A model generated the notes under the pieces. The model was given only the letters and a program-made list of their open reading frames with translations. It made no database searches and had not been told where the DNA came from. Position numbers and translations under genes: made by a program. 64,000 nt of DNA from Calothrix sp. PCC 7507 (GTDB taxonomy: Bacteria > Cyanobacteriota > Cyanobacteriia > Cyanobacteriales > Nostocaceae), in assembly GCF_000316575.1 (NCBI RefSeq), contig NC_019682.1, positions 5,144,001-5,208,000 of the forward strand. Reading direction: 5' to 3'. This document shows positions 15,101 through 22,814 of the stretch, in pieces; position 1 is the first letter of the stretch; the number at the start of each line of letters is the position of its first letter.

Positions 15101-16586
15101 TCCAGCAGCTTTGAATGTTATTGCTAGTTGGAACCGTCAAGCAATTTTGCATTTTATCGCTGGTTTAGCAGATACAGATGGTTCTAATACTCAAAGTAAC
15201 GGGATTAGGATTTATATCTCTGATTACGAACGTGCATATCGAGTGCAGTTATTGTTAACTAAATGCGGTATCCGTTCTTCGTTAAATCTTTTAGCTCACA
15301 AAGGTTCAGTTACTAATTATGGTATTCGCAGTCAAGATTTGTACTACTTACAAATCACTGACTGTGGGGAAATTCCTTGCCAGCGTTTGGATGTGAGCAA
15401 AGGATGTAACGCAAAATACAGGGGTAAATGGCAAGTAGTCAGAGGTGTTGAAGAATTGCCAGGATTACACGATACTTACTGCTTTAACGAACCGGAGTAT
15501 CATAAAGGAGTTTTTGGTAATACCCTGACTGGAAACTGTAATTTGTCTGAGGTTCACCTCAATCAAATTGACCCACATAACTACAAAGAACAAGAGGAGG
15601 CGTTCACTGCAGGCGCTTTATCTGTAGCCGCACTTTTGAATCATAAATTCCTCGAACCACGATACCAAAAAAGCCGGGAATTAGACCCGATTGTCGGTGT
15701 TTCTTTCACAGGTTTATTTGATTTCTTTGTTCATGCTTTTGGTGCAGATTGGTTGCACTGGTGGGAAGCGGGTAGACCTGCGACACCGCAAGGGTTAGCA
15801 TTTAAACGTGAGGAAGAAAAATACCTGACTTCCTGGAGAGATATTGTACATCGGGTGGTGTGGGATTATTGCGATCGCCATAATTTCAAACGCCCCAATC
15901 GCTGTACCACAGTCCAACCCAGCGGGACTAAAGCTCTGTTAACTGGCGCTAGTTCCGGATGGCACCCCCCCAAAGCCCAACGATTTATTCGGCGGATTAC
16001 CTTCGGTAAAAATGACCCCGTAGCCTTAGCTTGTATTGACTACGGTTACAACGTCATTCCCTCCCAATCTGACAAAGATGAAAATGGTAATTTGTTGCAT
16101 GATCCATTTGATCCTAGGGTAAGTGAATGGCTAGTCGAAATCCCCGTTGCTGTACCTTGGGCAGATATCCCAGGCGCAGATCAAGTTGATGTTTCTCAGT
16201 TCTCTGTTTTAGCTCAATTAGATTTTGTCATGCAGGTTCAGCGCTGGTATGTCACTCATAACACCTCTGCTACTTTGGAGCTACGCTCTGAAGAAATTGA
16301 GCCTCTAGGACAGCGCATCTATGAAGCTATCCAGAATGATGAGGGATATATCTCCGCCGCTCTTTTAGCGCGGTTTGATGACCTCCAATCATTCCCACGA
16401 TTGCCATTTGAACCCATAGATAAACTTACCTATGAACGTCTACTTCAAGAAGTGAAAGTACGACGCAAAACAGATGATTTCTGTGCAGTTCTCAGCCGCT
16501 ATGATTTGGGTGAATTAGCAGAATCTGGCCCTGCTGGATGTGATTCAGATAAATGTATGTTTCCTGAACAGCCGCCTACCTCTTAA
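12129..16586 (+). CDS. nrdJ: Adenosylcobalamin-dependent ribonucleoside-triphosphate reductase with two inteins
   Basis: A 1485-residue precursor of class II ribonucleotide reductase, which makes dNTPs from NTPs with a B12-generated thiyl radical and does not need oxygen. The extein parts add up to 766 residues, close to the usual length of about 740-770. The radical cysteine is in NPCGEI (precursor Cys804). After removing intein 1 it becomes Cys408, the number used for the Lactobacillus enzyme. The redox pair partner is in YNCTSTN (Cys102), and the C-terminal CDSDKC supplies the re-reducing cysteines. Inteins interrupt it at 12954 and 14568. It is monocistronic here, with long spacers on both sides. 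Confidence 0.95.
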   Translation: MVQNLERTRQSAEFPETAPAANPVFFRTYSRRSQAGLRETWDEVCDRTLQGLVELGKLSREEAAILDKMQRQMKTLPSGRWLWVGGTDWITKPRNFSGAYNCTSTNLVDWKAFGLMMDLAMMGSGTGAVLEPEYINQLPKVRNRLNVTVKGEIGNTPPELRREYTETDIEGNSVTIHVGDSREGWVKSYQTLLELSTDERFTDAVEVIVDISDVRQAGETLKGFGGVANPVKLPGLYQRCASILNKAVGRQLNSVECCLLIDQAAVTIVAGNIRRCIAYGERVSAIDGMKPIQDIQVGDLVLTSSGEYRPVVNKFIQGTQDVVEIRTPITSIRCTANHRVAVYDGLRSYTWKYAGELQPGDRLISVPHLQGQPGATTDWAWLVGFFIGDGHADLQSTKRRNGGGGVVSFAISTQRLQGELGQKILRILSSLGYSPALKIQGTHANINVYRKQFAEELGQYKQPWGCPVIPEFVWRGNREIRAAFLAGLSDADGTPSRNVLVNSNKLDFLREIQKLSLSLGIATTLQERQPRSIKGRDKVYDGCHALHIKGLQSQAVAVGLINQFAVRDGFTIKLAKKNGLTLPYPFVKELAATGWKPETLCRADVIWVDPKSRPGYFRDANFDTLIAEDLVNPHWLPMEVQFVAPAGEAETFDIEVEGDHEFIANGLLVHNSAGMRQGDSNDHLFANAKDNLWQQDAEGNWRIDPERDALRMANHTRVFHRKPTLEESIDAVRKQYYSGEGAIQWAGEAVARANSDLLTTPALKVDFLKSYEQGTAKQWLQERHPYLDAEELEHRLQRYALNPCGEIIGANFHCVSGDTMLITKDGMHKIKDVVGNQIEIWNGARWSQVQPLKTGKERKLYRVQFADGTYLDATEYHRFFVKDRFGKEYKEVQTKDLMDVSRYAIHTEPFTIQYENGLNIDASYAYTLGVAVGDGTTDKNDNAKVRLYENKADLSVIGSKSPQRNYSYLPTFTDVTDLGFSGELLKSLKTNPAALNVIASWNRQAILHFIAGLADTDGSNTQSNGIRIYISDYERAYRVQLLLTKCGIRSSLNLLAHKGSVTNYGIRSQDLYYLQITDCGEIPCQRLDVSKGCNAKYRGKWQVVRGVEELPGLHDTYCFNEPEYHKGVFGNTLTGNCNLSEVHLNQIDPHNYKEQEEAFTAGALSVAALLNHKFLEPRYQKSRELDPIVGVSFTGLFDFFVHAFGADWLHWWEAGRPATPQGLAFKREEEKYLTSWRDIVHRVVWDYCDRHNFKRPNRCTTVQPSGTKALLTGASSGWHPPKAQRFIRRITFGKNDPVALACIDYGYNVIPSQSDKDENGNLLHDPFDPRVSEWLVEIPVAVPWADIPGADQVDVSQFSVLAQLDFVMQVQRWYVTHNTSATLELRSEEIEPLGQRIYEAIQNDEGYISAALLARFDDLQSFPRLPFEPIDKLTYERLLQEVKVRRKTDDFCAVLSRYDLGELAESGPAGCDSDKCMFPEQPPTS
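12954..14141 (+). mobile_element. Intein 1 in nrdJ with LAGLIDADG endonuclease
   Basis: Precursor residues 276-671 (396 aa). It begins with Cys1 (CIAYGERVSAIDGMKPIQDI), has block B TANHR, and ends with the canonical ANGLLVHN followed by Ser+1 (SAGMRQG). Between them are two dodecapeptide motifs of a LAGLIDADG homing endonuclease (WLVGFFIGDGHA and FLAGLSDADGT), both retaining the acidic residue. The splicing residues Cys1, His-Asn and Ser+1 are all present, so it should be active. The insertion follows AGNIRR of the extein. Confidence 0.9.
14568..15536 (+). mobile_element. Intein 2 in nrdJ, ten residues after the catalytic cysteine
   Basis: Precursor residues 814-1136 (323 aa). It begins with Cys1 in CVSGDTMLITKDGMHKIKDV, has DATEYHRFF as block B, and ends with VFGNTLTGN followed by Cys+1 (CNLSEVHLNQ). 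The penultimate residue is Gly instead of the usual His, a known variant. Two LAGLIDADG motifs (TLGVAVGDGTT and FIAGLADTDGS) suggest a homing endonuclease. It sits ten residues after the radical cysteine, so splicing is needed for enzyme activity. Confidence 0.9.
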
Positions 16587-16900
16587 GGGACTGGGGACTA
16601 AGATTTTTAGATTTTAGATTTTGGATTTTAGATTGAAACCCAATCCAAAATCCAAAATTGAATTGCCCAATCCCTAAGTGTAGCCGCGAATTCCATTCGC
16701 TGGAGCTTAAGTTGACACTATAAGCGTACAGCTACTGCGATCGCCAAGCGGATAATTACAGGCTCTCATCGTCCTCTGCATCAATTTGGGGATACAAAGC
16801 GCCATTGCACTTCTGAGTCCAAACCGCGCCACACTTGCTTTTTAAGTTAAGATCAATTAAGAAATGATAACTTTTTACGGTAGCGCCAGGAGGCTTTTAC
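16587..16900. other. Spacer with tattttagatt-type repeats
   Basis: The first 80 nt are tandem ttttagattttggat / atccaaaatcc units. The rest has no gene-like reading frame. A GCCAGGAGG ribosome binding site for the next gene lies at its end (16885-16893). Confidence 0.6.
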
Positions 16901-17119
16901 ATGTTCATTGATGAACTGTCACCAATATTTAAAGAATTTACCCAATACCCAGTCTCATTTCTGGGTGGATTATTCTCTGGTGTGTTCCGACTCAGCCTGA
17001 CGGACGATCCCGTTAAAAGCTGGCTAGATAAAAATCTCAGCAACACCACTTACAATAGCTCCATAAATGAAGCGCATAACGGTAAAGCTTCTGGTCCTCA
17101 ACAGATTTCCATTGAGTAA
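16901..17119 (+). CDS. Small conserved cyanobacterial protein, function unknown
   Basis: 72 residues starting MFIDELSPIFKEFTQYPVSF, with a short hydrophobic FLGGLFSGVFRLSL and a motif DDPVKSWL near residues 37-44. The ATG is preceded by a strong AGGAGG at good spacing. I recall proteins of this type as conserved hypotheticals in cyanobacteria, without known role. The Gly-rich hydrophobic part could associate with a membrane. Confidence 0.7.
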   Translation: MFIDELSPIFKEFTQYPVSFLGGLFSGVFRLSLTDDPVKSWLDKNLSNTTYNSSINEAHNGKASGPQQISIE

Positions 17120-17592
17120 ATTGTCAGCATAGTAATTGTCATACAGGGGAAGAGGCAAGCGATCGCTGTTTCTTCCCCCTCACTTCTTTTGTGATTATCC
17201 TGATCGAGACTAATTTCTATAACTTGGAAGTATTGACAAAATTGATTTGCTTTTAACTGGTTACGGATACTTATGTAATTCTGTCAGCGCCGAGTACTAA
17301 AAGTTACATATAACATCGTAAAGCAGCAGACATATAAGAGTATCTGATTTTATGTTATGAGAGTTTGTAAAATCTCATACTTTGAAAAATATCACAATCA
17401 GTTATTATATGAGCGTATGCGTAAGTTCAGCCACATGGCCAGTTTAGTTGTAGAGACTAGTCACCATCATGGTTGCTGCACTACAACATTTGCCCAGGGT
17501 GAATCAGAAGATACTATGCAATAGTTGCAATTTGTCGGCTCTGTTTTCCAGCTGAACTAAATCAATTTTTGTTGAAACTTACGTGATCCCAC
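17120..17592. other. Long leader region upstream of the RRM gene
   Basis: 473 nt without a clear gene. It contains one 35-codon frame (17417-17524) reading MRKFSHMASLVVETSHHHGC and onward, with no ribosome binding site. Long 5' leaders are common for cold-inducible RRM genes of cyanobacteria, so part of this may be the untranslated leader. Confidence 0.4.
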
Positions 17593-17877
17593 ATGACTAT
17601 TTACGTTGGAAATCTCTCCTACCGCGCTACCGAAGCAGACCTAAGAGCAGTATTTGCAGATTATGGCGAGGTGAAGCGAGTTGTCTTGCCTACTGACCGA
17701 GAAACAGGGAGGCTGCGCGGCTTTGCTTTTGTGGATATGAATGAAGATGCCCAGGAAGATGCTGCGATCGTAGAATTAGATGGTGCAGAATGGATGGGTC
17801 GTCAACTCAGAGTCAATAAAGCGAAACCACGAGAGGATAACCCACGAGGTAGTTGGGGTAAAAAACAGGAGTTTTAA
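17593..17877 (+). CDS. RNA-binding protein, RRM type
   Basis: 94 residues making a single RRM fold: RNP2 as IYVGNL (residues 3-8) and RNP1 as RGFAFVDM (residues 43-50), with basic residues after the domain (VNKAKPRED). Cyanobacterial Rbp proteins of this kind bind single-stranded RNA and are often cold-induced; some direct photosynthesis mRNAs to membranes. This copy lacks the glycine-rich tail seen in the paralogue at 33347-33652, having only a short GSWGKKQEF end. Confidence 0.9.
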   Translation: MTIYVGNLSYRATEADLRAVFADYGEVKRVVLPTDRETGRLRGFAFVDMNEDAQEDAAIVELDGAEWMGRQLRVNKAKPREDNPRGSWGKKQEF

Positions 17878-17933
17878 CTTGCTTGTAGGAGCGCTAATCA
17901 TAGCAAATTGTTTTCCATTTATGCAAGAGATAG

Positions 17934-18089
17934 GTTAGTTGGATTAGCCCTTTCAAGGTGGTGAAATTCGGAACGAAAATTGGTTATTTCAACCTTTAAA
18001 AATCCCAAAATCTGAGCGGATAACTTAGGATGATCACACTAAAGCAACGTATCTTCGTTTGTCACCTTGAAAGGGCTAGTTAGTTGGAT
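17934..18089. mobile_element. MITE with 16-bp terminal inverted repeats and 11-bp target duplication
   Basis: A 134-bp element (17945-18078) has perfect 16-bp inverted ends: tagccctttcaaggtg at 17945-17960 and its complement caccttgaaagggcta at 18063-18078. It is flanked by the direct repeat gttagttggat (17934-17944 and 18079-18089). The interior has no reading frame. The ends and direct repeats show a completed transposition; a long target duplication of this size fits IS4-type transposases acting in trans. Confidence 0.85.
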
Positions 18090-18598
18090 TTATAGCAACA
18101 ACTTGCATAAGTCGAAATCATTTAAACCAAAGGCTTGTAGGGGTGGGGTTTTCCCGCCCTCAATTTTTTTGTGGCTCGTTTTGATCCCATTGAAACTTTT
18201 GCCAGCAGTCTAGCTGAAACTGGTACGTAGATGCCTAATTTAAATTGCGAGCTAGACCAAGCATATTTACTTAAAAAACTATCCCACCTGAATAGATCTG
18301 CATCAACCATCCAAAGAGGGTCAAACAATTTTGGATTTTGCGGAAAGTCTGAGCGCCGGTTTCCAGCGATGGCTTCGCCAACGCTAAGAGCGAACAGAAC
18401 TTTCAAAGACAGATTTTGGATTGACCCCATAGATAAATCTGGTGGCTTGTACCATCAAGGAATTATTGGTCATTTCTTTAGTTTATCTAAAATCACATTT
18501 CAGTTATCAAATTACCTTTCTAAGATAGAGGCAGCGACATATGTTGCCACAAACGCCATCAACTTAACCGACAGCCAGTCGCCAAAGAGGGAAAAATA
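18090..18598. other. Spacer upstream of fbp
   Basis: About 510 nt with small dispersed repeats (gcgatggcttcgccaacgc near 18366, ggggtggggttttcccgccc near 18140). Overlapping open frames on both strands have the composition of repeats, and I call none of them. The fbp promoter is expected here. Confidence 0.5.
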
Positions 18599-19648
18599 AT
18601 GGCTCAAGCGCCAGAATCTTTAGATTTATCCGTCAACTACGCCACAGACAAGACCTTAGATCGTGATTGTACAACCTTATCCCGTCACGTCTTACAGCAA
18701 CTGCAGAGTTTTTCAGCAGATGCACAAGATTTGAGTGCGCTGATGAATCGAATTGCCCTAGCAGGCAAACTAGTTGCACGTCGCCTCAGCCGCGCCGGTT
18801 TAATGGAGGGTGTTCTGGGATTTACGGGGGAAGTTAATGTCCAGGGAGAATCCGTCAAAAAGATGGATGTTTACGCCAATGACGTATTTATCTCGGTGTT
18901 TAAGCAAAGCGGCTTAGTTTGTCGTCTAGCTTCCGAAGAAATGGATGACCCCTACTACATACCCGAAAACTGTCCCATCGGCCGTTACACCTTGCTGTAT
19001 GACCCAATTGATGGTTCATCCAACACAGATACTAATTTGAGTTTGGGTTCCATCTTCGCCATTCGCCAACAAGAAGGAAATGATAGCGACGGTAAGGCCA
19101 CCGACTTACTAACCAATGGGCGCAAGCAGCTAGCTGCCGGGTACATCCTGTATGGTCCCAGTACGATGCTGGTTTACACTATCGGCAAAGGCGTTCATTC
19201 ATTCACCCTTGATCCCAGCTTAGGAGAGTTTATTCTCACAGAAGAAAATATCAAAATTCCGACACACGGTTCCGTTTACAGCGTGAACGAGGGAAATTTT
19301 TGGCAGTGGGAAGAATCTTATCGGGAATATATCCGCTACGTACATCGCACCGAAGGCTACACAGCTCGTTACAGTGGGGCAATGGTGAGCGATATCCATA
19401 GAATTTTAGTGCAAGGCGGTGTGTTTCTTTACCCGGGCACAATCCAAAAACCCGAAGGTAAATTGCGCTTGCTGTATGAATCTGCACCCCTGGCTTTTTT
19501 GATTGAACAAGCTGGTGGTCGTGCTACTACAGGACTAGTGGATATTTTGGAAGTAGTACCGAAAAAACTGCATCAGCGCACACCTTTAATTATTGGCAGT
19601 AAAGAAGATGTAGCCAAGGTCGAGTCTTTTATTCAAAACGGTCACTAG
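18599..19648 (+). CDS. fbp: Class I fructose-1,6-bisphosphatase
   Basis: 349 residues, normal family length. It hydrolyses fructose-1,6-bisphosphate to fructose-6-phosphate, feeding the Calvin cycle, gluconeogenesis and the pentose phosphate pathway. The metal site motif [15 protein letters not shown] lies near residues 136-150, with the substrate site around [13 protein letters not shown] and [14 protein letters not shown], and the C-terminal metal/phosphate motif [16 protein letters not shown]. It is first in the fbp-tal-zwf-opcA series, which is known in Nostoc as a gene cluster serving oxidative pentose phosphate metabolism and nitrogen fixation. Confidence 0.97.
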   Translation: MAQAPESLDLSVNYATDKTLDRDCTTLSRHVLQQLQSFSADAQDLSALMNRIALAGKLVARRLSRAGLMEGVLGFTGEVNVQGESVKKMDVYANDVFISVFKQSGLVCRLASEEMDDPYYIPENCPIGRYTLLYDPIDGSSNTDTNLSLGSIFAIRQQEGNDSDGKATDLLTNGRKQLAAGYILYGPSTMLVYTIGKGVHSFTLDPSLGEFILTEENIKIPTHGSVYSVNEGNFWQWEESYREYIRYVHRTEGYTARYSGAMVSDIHRILVQGGVFLYPGTIQKPEGKLRLLYESAPLAFLIEQAGGRATTGLVDILEVVPKKLHQRTPLIIGSKEDVAKVESFIQNGH

Positions 19649-19736
19649 TGTAGTAGCGCTTTTTGGAGGTGTATCAGAGACTATCTCGGCTGGTCGATGC
19701 GATAAGTGATTGGCAACGCCAAAATGCAAAAGTCAG

Positions 19737-19790
19737 TGGACAGTAATCAGTAATCAGTGAACAAACTGATACTGATAACTGATAACTGAA
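19737..19790. repeat. Short tandem repeat in fbp-tal spacer
   Basis: cagtaatcagtaatcagtga and gataactgataactga units fill part of the 165-nt gap between fbp and tal. They may form a hairpin between cistrons. Confidence 0.75.
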
Positions 19791-19813
19791 AAAGCAGTGA
19801 AACAATCATACTT

Positions 19814-20959
19814 ATGACAACCAATCATTTACTAGAGATTAAGCAACACCGTCAAAGTATCTGGATAGATAATTTGAGTCGTGACATTATCCAATCAGGT
19901 GAACTCCAAGACTTAGTTGAGAATCAAGGTATCTCTGGAATTACCTCCAACCCAGCCATTTTTGAAAAGGCAATTGTGGGGAATGTGATTTATGATGCTG
20001 ACATTGAGGCGGGAATTCGTGCCAAATTACCGACATACAAAATTTATGAATCCCTAACTTTTGCGGATATCCGCAGTGCTTGTGATATTTTGCGCCCAGT
20101 TTATGAAGCGACAAATAGACTCGACGGTTATGTGAGTATAGAGGTACCGCCAGCGATCGCCCATGACACCAAAGCCACGATCGCCGAAGCTCATCGCTAC
20201 TGCCAAGAAATCGGTCGAGAAAATGTCATGATTAAAATTCCCGGCACAGAATCAGGTTTGCCAGCAGTGGAACAGGTGATAGCTGACGGTATTAATGTCA
20301 ATATCACACTACTGTTTTCCATCGAAAGCTACATCAACACAGCTTGGGCCTATATTCGCGGCTTGGAGAAACGATTAGCTGCAGGTAAAGACATTAGCAA
20401 CATTGCTTCAGTAGCTAGCTTTTTCCTCAGCCGGATTGATCAAAACATCGACGCCAAGATTGATGCTAAGTTGAAAAAGGGCGTTGATGATATTGCCCAA
20501 GAAGCGAAGCTACGGGCAATTCGGGGAAAAGTGGCGATTGCTAATGCCAAGATAGCTTATCAGGAATACAAAAAGATGATCCAGGGTGATAACTGGCAAG
20601 CCCTATCAGCAAAAGGTGCAAAAGTCCAGCGGCTACTTTGGGCTAGCACCAGCACCAAAGACCCCAGTTACAGCGATGTGATGTATGTCGATGCCTTAAT
20701 TGGCCCAGATACAGTCAATACCTTACCACCAGCGACAATAGCAGCTTGTGCTGACCACTGCAATGTCGCCAATCGATTAGAAACAGGCGTCGAAGAAGCT
20801 TACCAACTGATCGAAAGCCTAAAAGATCCCGACATCGACATCGATATCCATGTAGTGATGAAAGAATTATTAATTGAAGGCATCGACAAGTTTGTCAAGC
20901 CTTACCAGTCCTTAATGAACTCTTTAGAAGACAAAGTCAAGCTATTGTCACCAGTGTAG
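19814..20959 (+). CDS. tal: Transaldolase
   Basis: 381 residues, the longer type of transaldolase. It moves a dihydroxyacetone unit between sedoheptulose-7-phosphate and glyceraldehyde-3-phosphate in the non-oxidative pentose phosphate branch. The N-terminal signature GISGITSNPAIFEKAI is near residues 40-56. The Schiff-base lysine is in NVMIKIPGTESGLPAVE. ITLLFSIESYINTAWAYIRG and SVASFFLSRID follow as in the family. It lies 165 nt after fbp and 150 nt before zwf on the same strand. Confidence 0.96.
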   Translation: MTTNHLLEIKQHRQSIWIDNLSRDIIQSGELQDLVENQGISGITSNPAIFEKAIVGNVIYDADIEAGIRAKLPTYKIYESLTFADIRSACDILRPVYEATNRLDGYVSIEVPPAIAHDTKATIAEAHRYCQEIGRENVMIKIPGTESGLPAVEQVIADGINVNITLLFSIESYINTAWAYIRGLEKRLAAGKDISNIASVASFFLSRIDQNIDAKIDAKLKKGVDDIAQEAKLRAIRGKVAIANAKIAYQEYKKMIQGDNWQALSAKGAKVQRLLWASTSTKDPSYSDVMYVDALIGPDTVNTLPPATIAACADHCNVANRLETGVEEAYQLIESLKDPDIDIDIHVVMKELLIEGIDKFVKPYQSLMNSLEDKVKLLSPV

Positions 20960-20974
20960 GGAATGGGGAATTCA

Positions 20975-21100
20975 ATTTTGAATTTTGGATTGACGATTTT
21001 GGATTGGGTTTCAATCTAAAATCCAAAATCCAAAATCTAAAATCTAAAATTCTCAATGCCCATTCCCCGATCCGAAATCCAAAACCCAAACTCTCAAATC
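20975..21100. repeat. ccaaaatctaaaatc-type tandem repeat in tal-zwf spacer
   Basis: tccaaaatccaaaatctaaa units with inverted partners (attttggattgacgatttt) cover most of the tal-zwf gap. The same repeat appears at 16600-16670, 22640-22672 and 22757-22810. Confidence 0.75.
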
Positions 21101-21109
21101 TAAACTTCT

Positions 21110-22639
21110 ATGGTCAGTCTGCTAGAAAACCCGTTGCGCGTTGGTCTGCAACAGCAAGGGATGCCCGAACCCCAGATTATAGTTATCTTTGGCGCTTCTG
21201 GTGATCTTACCTGGCGCAAACTAGTGCCAGCACTTTACAAATTGCGCCGGGAACGACGCATTCCCCCAGAAACCACCATTGTTGGTGTAGCACGTCGGGC
21301 ATGGAGCCATGAATACTTCCGTGAGCAAATGCAAAAGGGCATGGAAGAGGCTCATGCTAATGTCGAACTAGGGGAACTCTGGCAGGACTTTTCACGAGGT
21401 TTGTTCTACTGTCCTGGGGATATAGACAACCCTGAAAGCTATCAGCAACTCAGAACCCTGTTGACTGAATTAGACGAAAAACGCGGCACACGGGGAAACC
21501 GCATGTTTTACCTCTCCGTGGCTCCATCATTCTTTCCTGAAGCCATTAAACAGCTGGGATCAGCAGGGATGTTAGACGATCCTTATAAACATCGTCTAGT
21601 CATTGAAAAACCTTTTGGTCGGGACTTGGCTTCTGCCCAAAGCCTCAACCAAGTGGTGCAAAAATTTTGTAAAGAGAACCAAGTATATCGCATTGACCAC
21701 TACTTAGGCAAAGAGACAGTCCAGAATTTGCTGGTGTTTCGCTTTGCCAATGCGATTTTTGAACCCTTGTGGAATCGTCAGTTTGTTGACCACGTTCAAA
21801 TTACCGTGGCAGAAACCGTGGGAGTGGAAGACCGAGCGGGATATTATGAAAGCGCCGGCGCATTGCGGGATATGTTGCAAAATCACTTAATGCAACTTTA
21901 TTGCTTAACCGCAATGGAAGTACCTAATTCAATGGATGCCGATAGTATCCGTACGGAAAAAGTTAAGGCATTACAAGCTACACGTCTAGCTGATGTCCAT
22001 AATTTGTCACGTTCAGCAGTACGCGGCCAGTACAGTGCTGGCTGGATGAAAGGTCAACCAGTACCTGGGTATCATGAAGAACCAGGAGTCAATCCCAGTT
22101 CCACCACACCCACCTATGTGGCGATGAAGTTTCTTGTGGACAACTGGCGCTGGAAAGGAGTCCCCTTTTACCTGCGTACCGGAAAGCGGATGCCAAAAAA
22201 AGTCAGTGAAATTTCCATCCACTTCCGCGATGTGCCTTCTAGGTTGTTCCAATCGGCAGCACAACAAGCCAACGCCAACATTTTAGCAATGCGGATTCAA
22301 CCGAATGAAGGAATTTCCCTGCGTTTTGATGTGAAAATGCCTGGGGCAGAATTCCGCACCCGTTCCGTTGACATGGATTTTAGTTATGGTTCCTTTGGTA
22401 TCCAAGCAACTTCCGACGCCTACGATCGCCTATTCCTTGATTGTATGATGGGCGATCAAACATTATTCACACGGGCAGACGAAGTAGAAGCAGCTTGGCA
22501 GGTAGTGACACCAGCCCTTTCCGTGTGGGATGCACCCGCCGACCATACAACCATTCCCCGGTACGAAGCCGGTACTTGGGAACCAGCCGAAGCAGAATTC
22601 TTGATTAACCAAGACGGTCGCCGCTGGCGCAGACTGTAG
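21110..22639 (+). CDS. zwf: Glucose-6-phosphate 1-dehydrogenase
   Basis: 509 residues. It oxidises glucose-6-phosphate with NADP+, the entry step of the oxidative pentose phosphate pathway, which supplies reductant to heterocysts and in the dark. The NADP-binding motif [16 protein letters not shown] is at about residues 24-39. The substrate/catalytic motif [20 protein letters not shown] lies near residues 194-213, and the family site [11 protein letters not shown] is near residue 360. In cyanobacteria the enzyme is activated by OpcA, encoded next, and is redox-regulated by thioredoxin. Confidence 0.97.
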   Translation: MVSLLENPLRVGLQQQGMPEPQIIVIFGASGDLTWRKLVPALYKLRRERRIPPETTIVGVARRAWSHEYFREQMQKGMEEAHANVELGELWQDFSRGLFYCPGDIDNPESYQQLRTLLTELDEKRGTRGNRMFYLSVAPSFFPEAIKQLGSAGMLDDPYKHRLVIEKPFGRDLASAQSLNQVVQKFCKENQVYRIDHYLGKETVQNLLVFRFANAIFEPLWNRQFVDHVQITVAETVGVEDRAGYYESAGALRDMLQNHLMQLYCLTAMEVPNSMDADSIRTEKVKALQATRLADVHNLSRSAVRGQYSAGWMKGQPVPGYHEEPGVNPSSTTPTYVAMKFLVDNWRWKGVPFYLRTGKRMPKKVSEISIHFRDVPSRLFQSAAQQANANILAMRIQPNEGISLRFDVKMPGAEFRTRSVDMDFSYGSFGIQATSDAYDRLFLDCMMGDQTLFTRADEVEAAWQVVTPALSVWDAPADHTTIPRYEAGTWEPAEAEFLINQDGRRWRRL

Positions 22640-22756
22640 AATTTTAGATTTTAGATTTTAGATTTTAGATTGGGAATAGGGAAATAAGTAATGGGTCATA
22701 GGTAACGTGAAAGACCATTACCAATTACCTATTACTAATGACCAATCCCGAATCGC

Positions 22757-22810
22757 AAATCCAAAATCCAAAATCCAAAATCCAAAATCCAAAATCCAAA
22801 ATCCAAAATT
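22757..22810. repeat. Heptanucleotide tandem repeat (aatccaa)n
   Basis: About seven tandem 7-bp units (aaatcca) stand directly before the opcA start. They are read in frame by an upstream extension of opcA (NPKSKIQNPKSKIQ) but are spacer repeats, not protein. Confidence 0.85.
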
Positions 22811-22814
22811 GACT

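Noticed and set aside
18122-18599. Frames of 102 and 122 codons before fbp
   Set aside because: Composition follows small dispersed repeats, and the two frames overlap on opposite strands.
22707-22814. N-terminal extension of OpcA
   Set aside because: It is coded by heptanucleotide repeats, while the ATG at 22815 starts the conserved protein.
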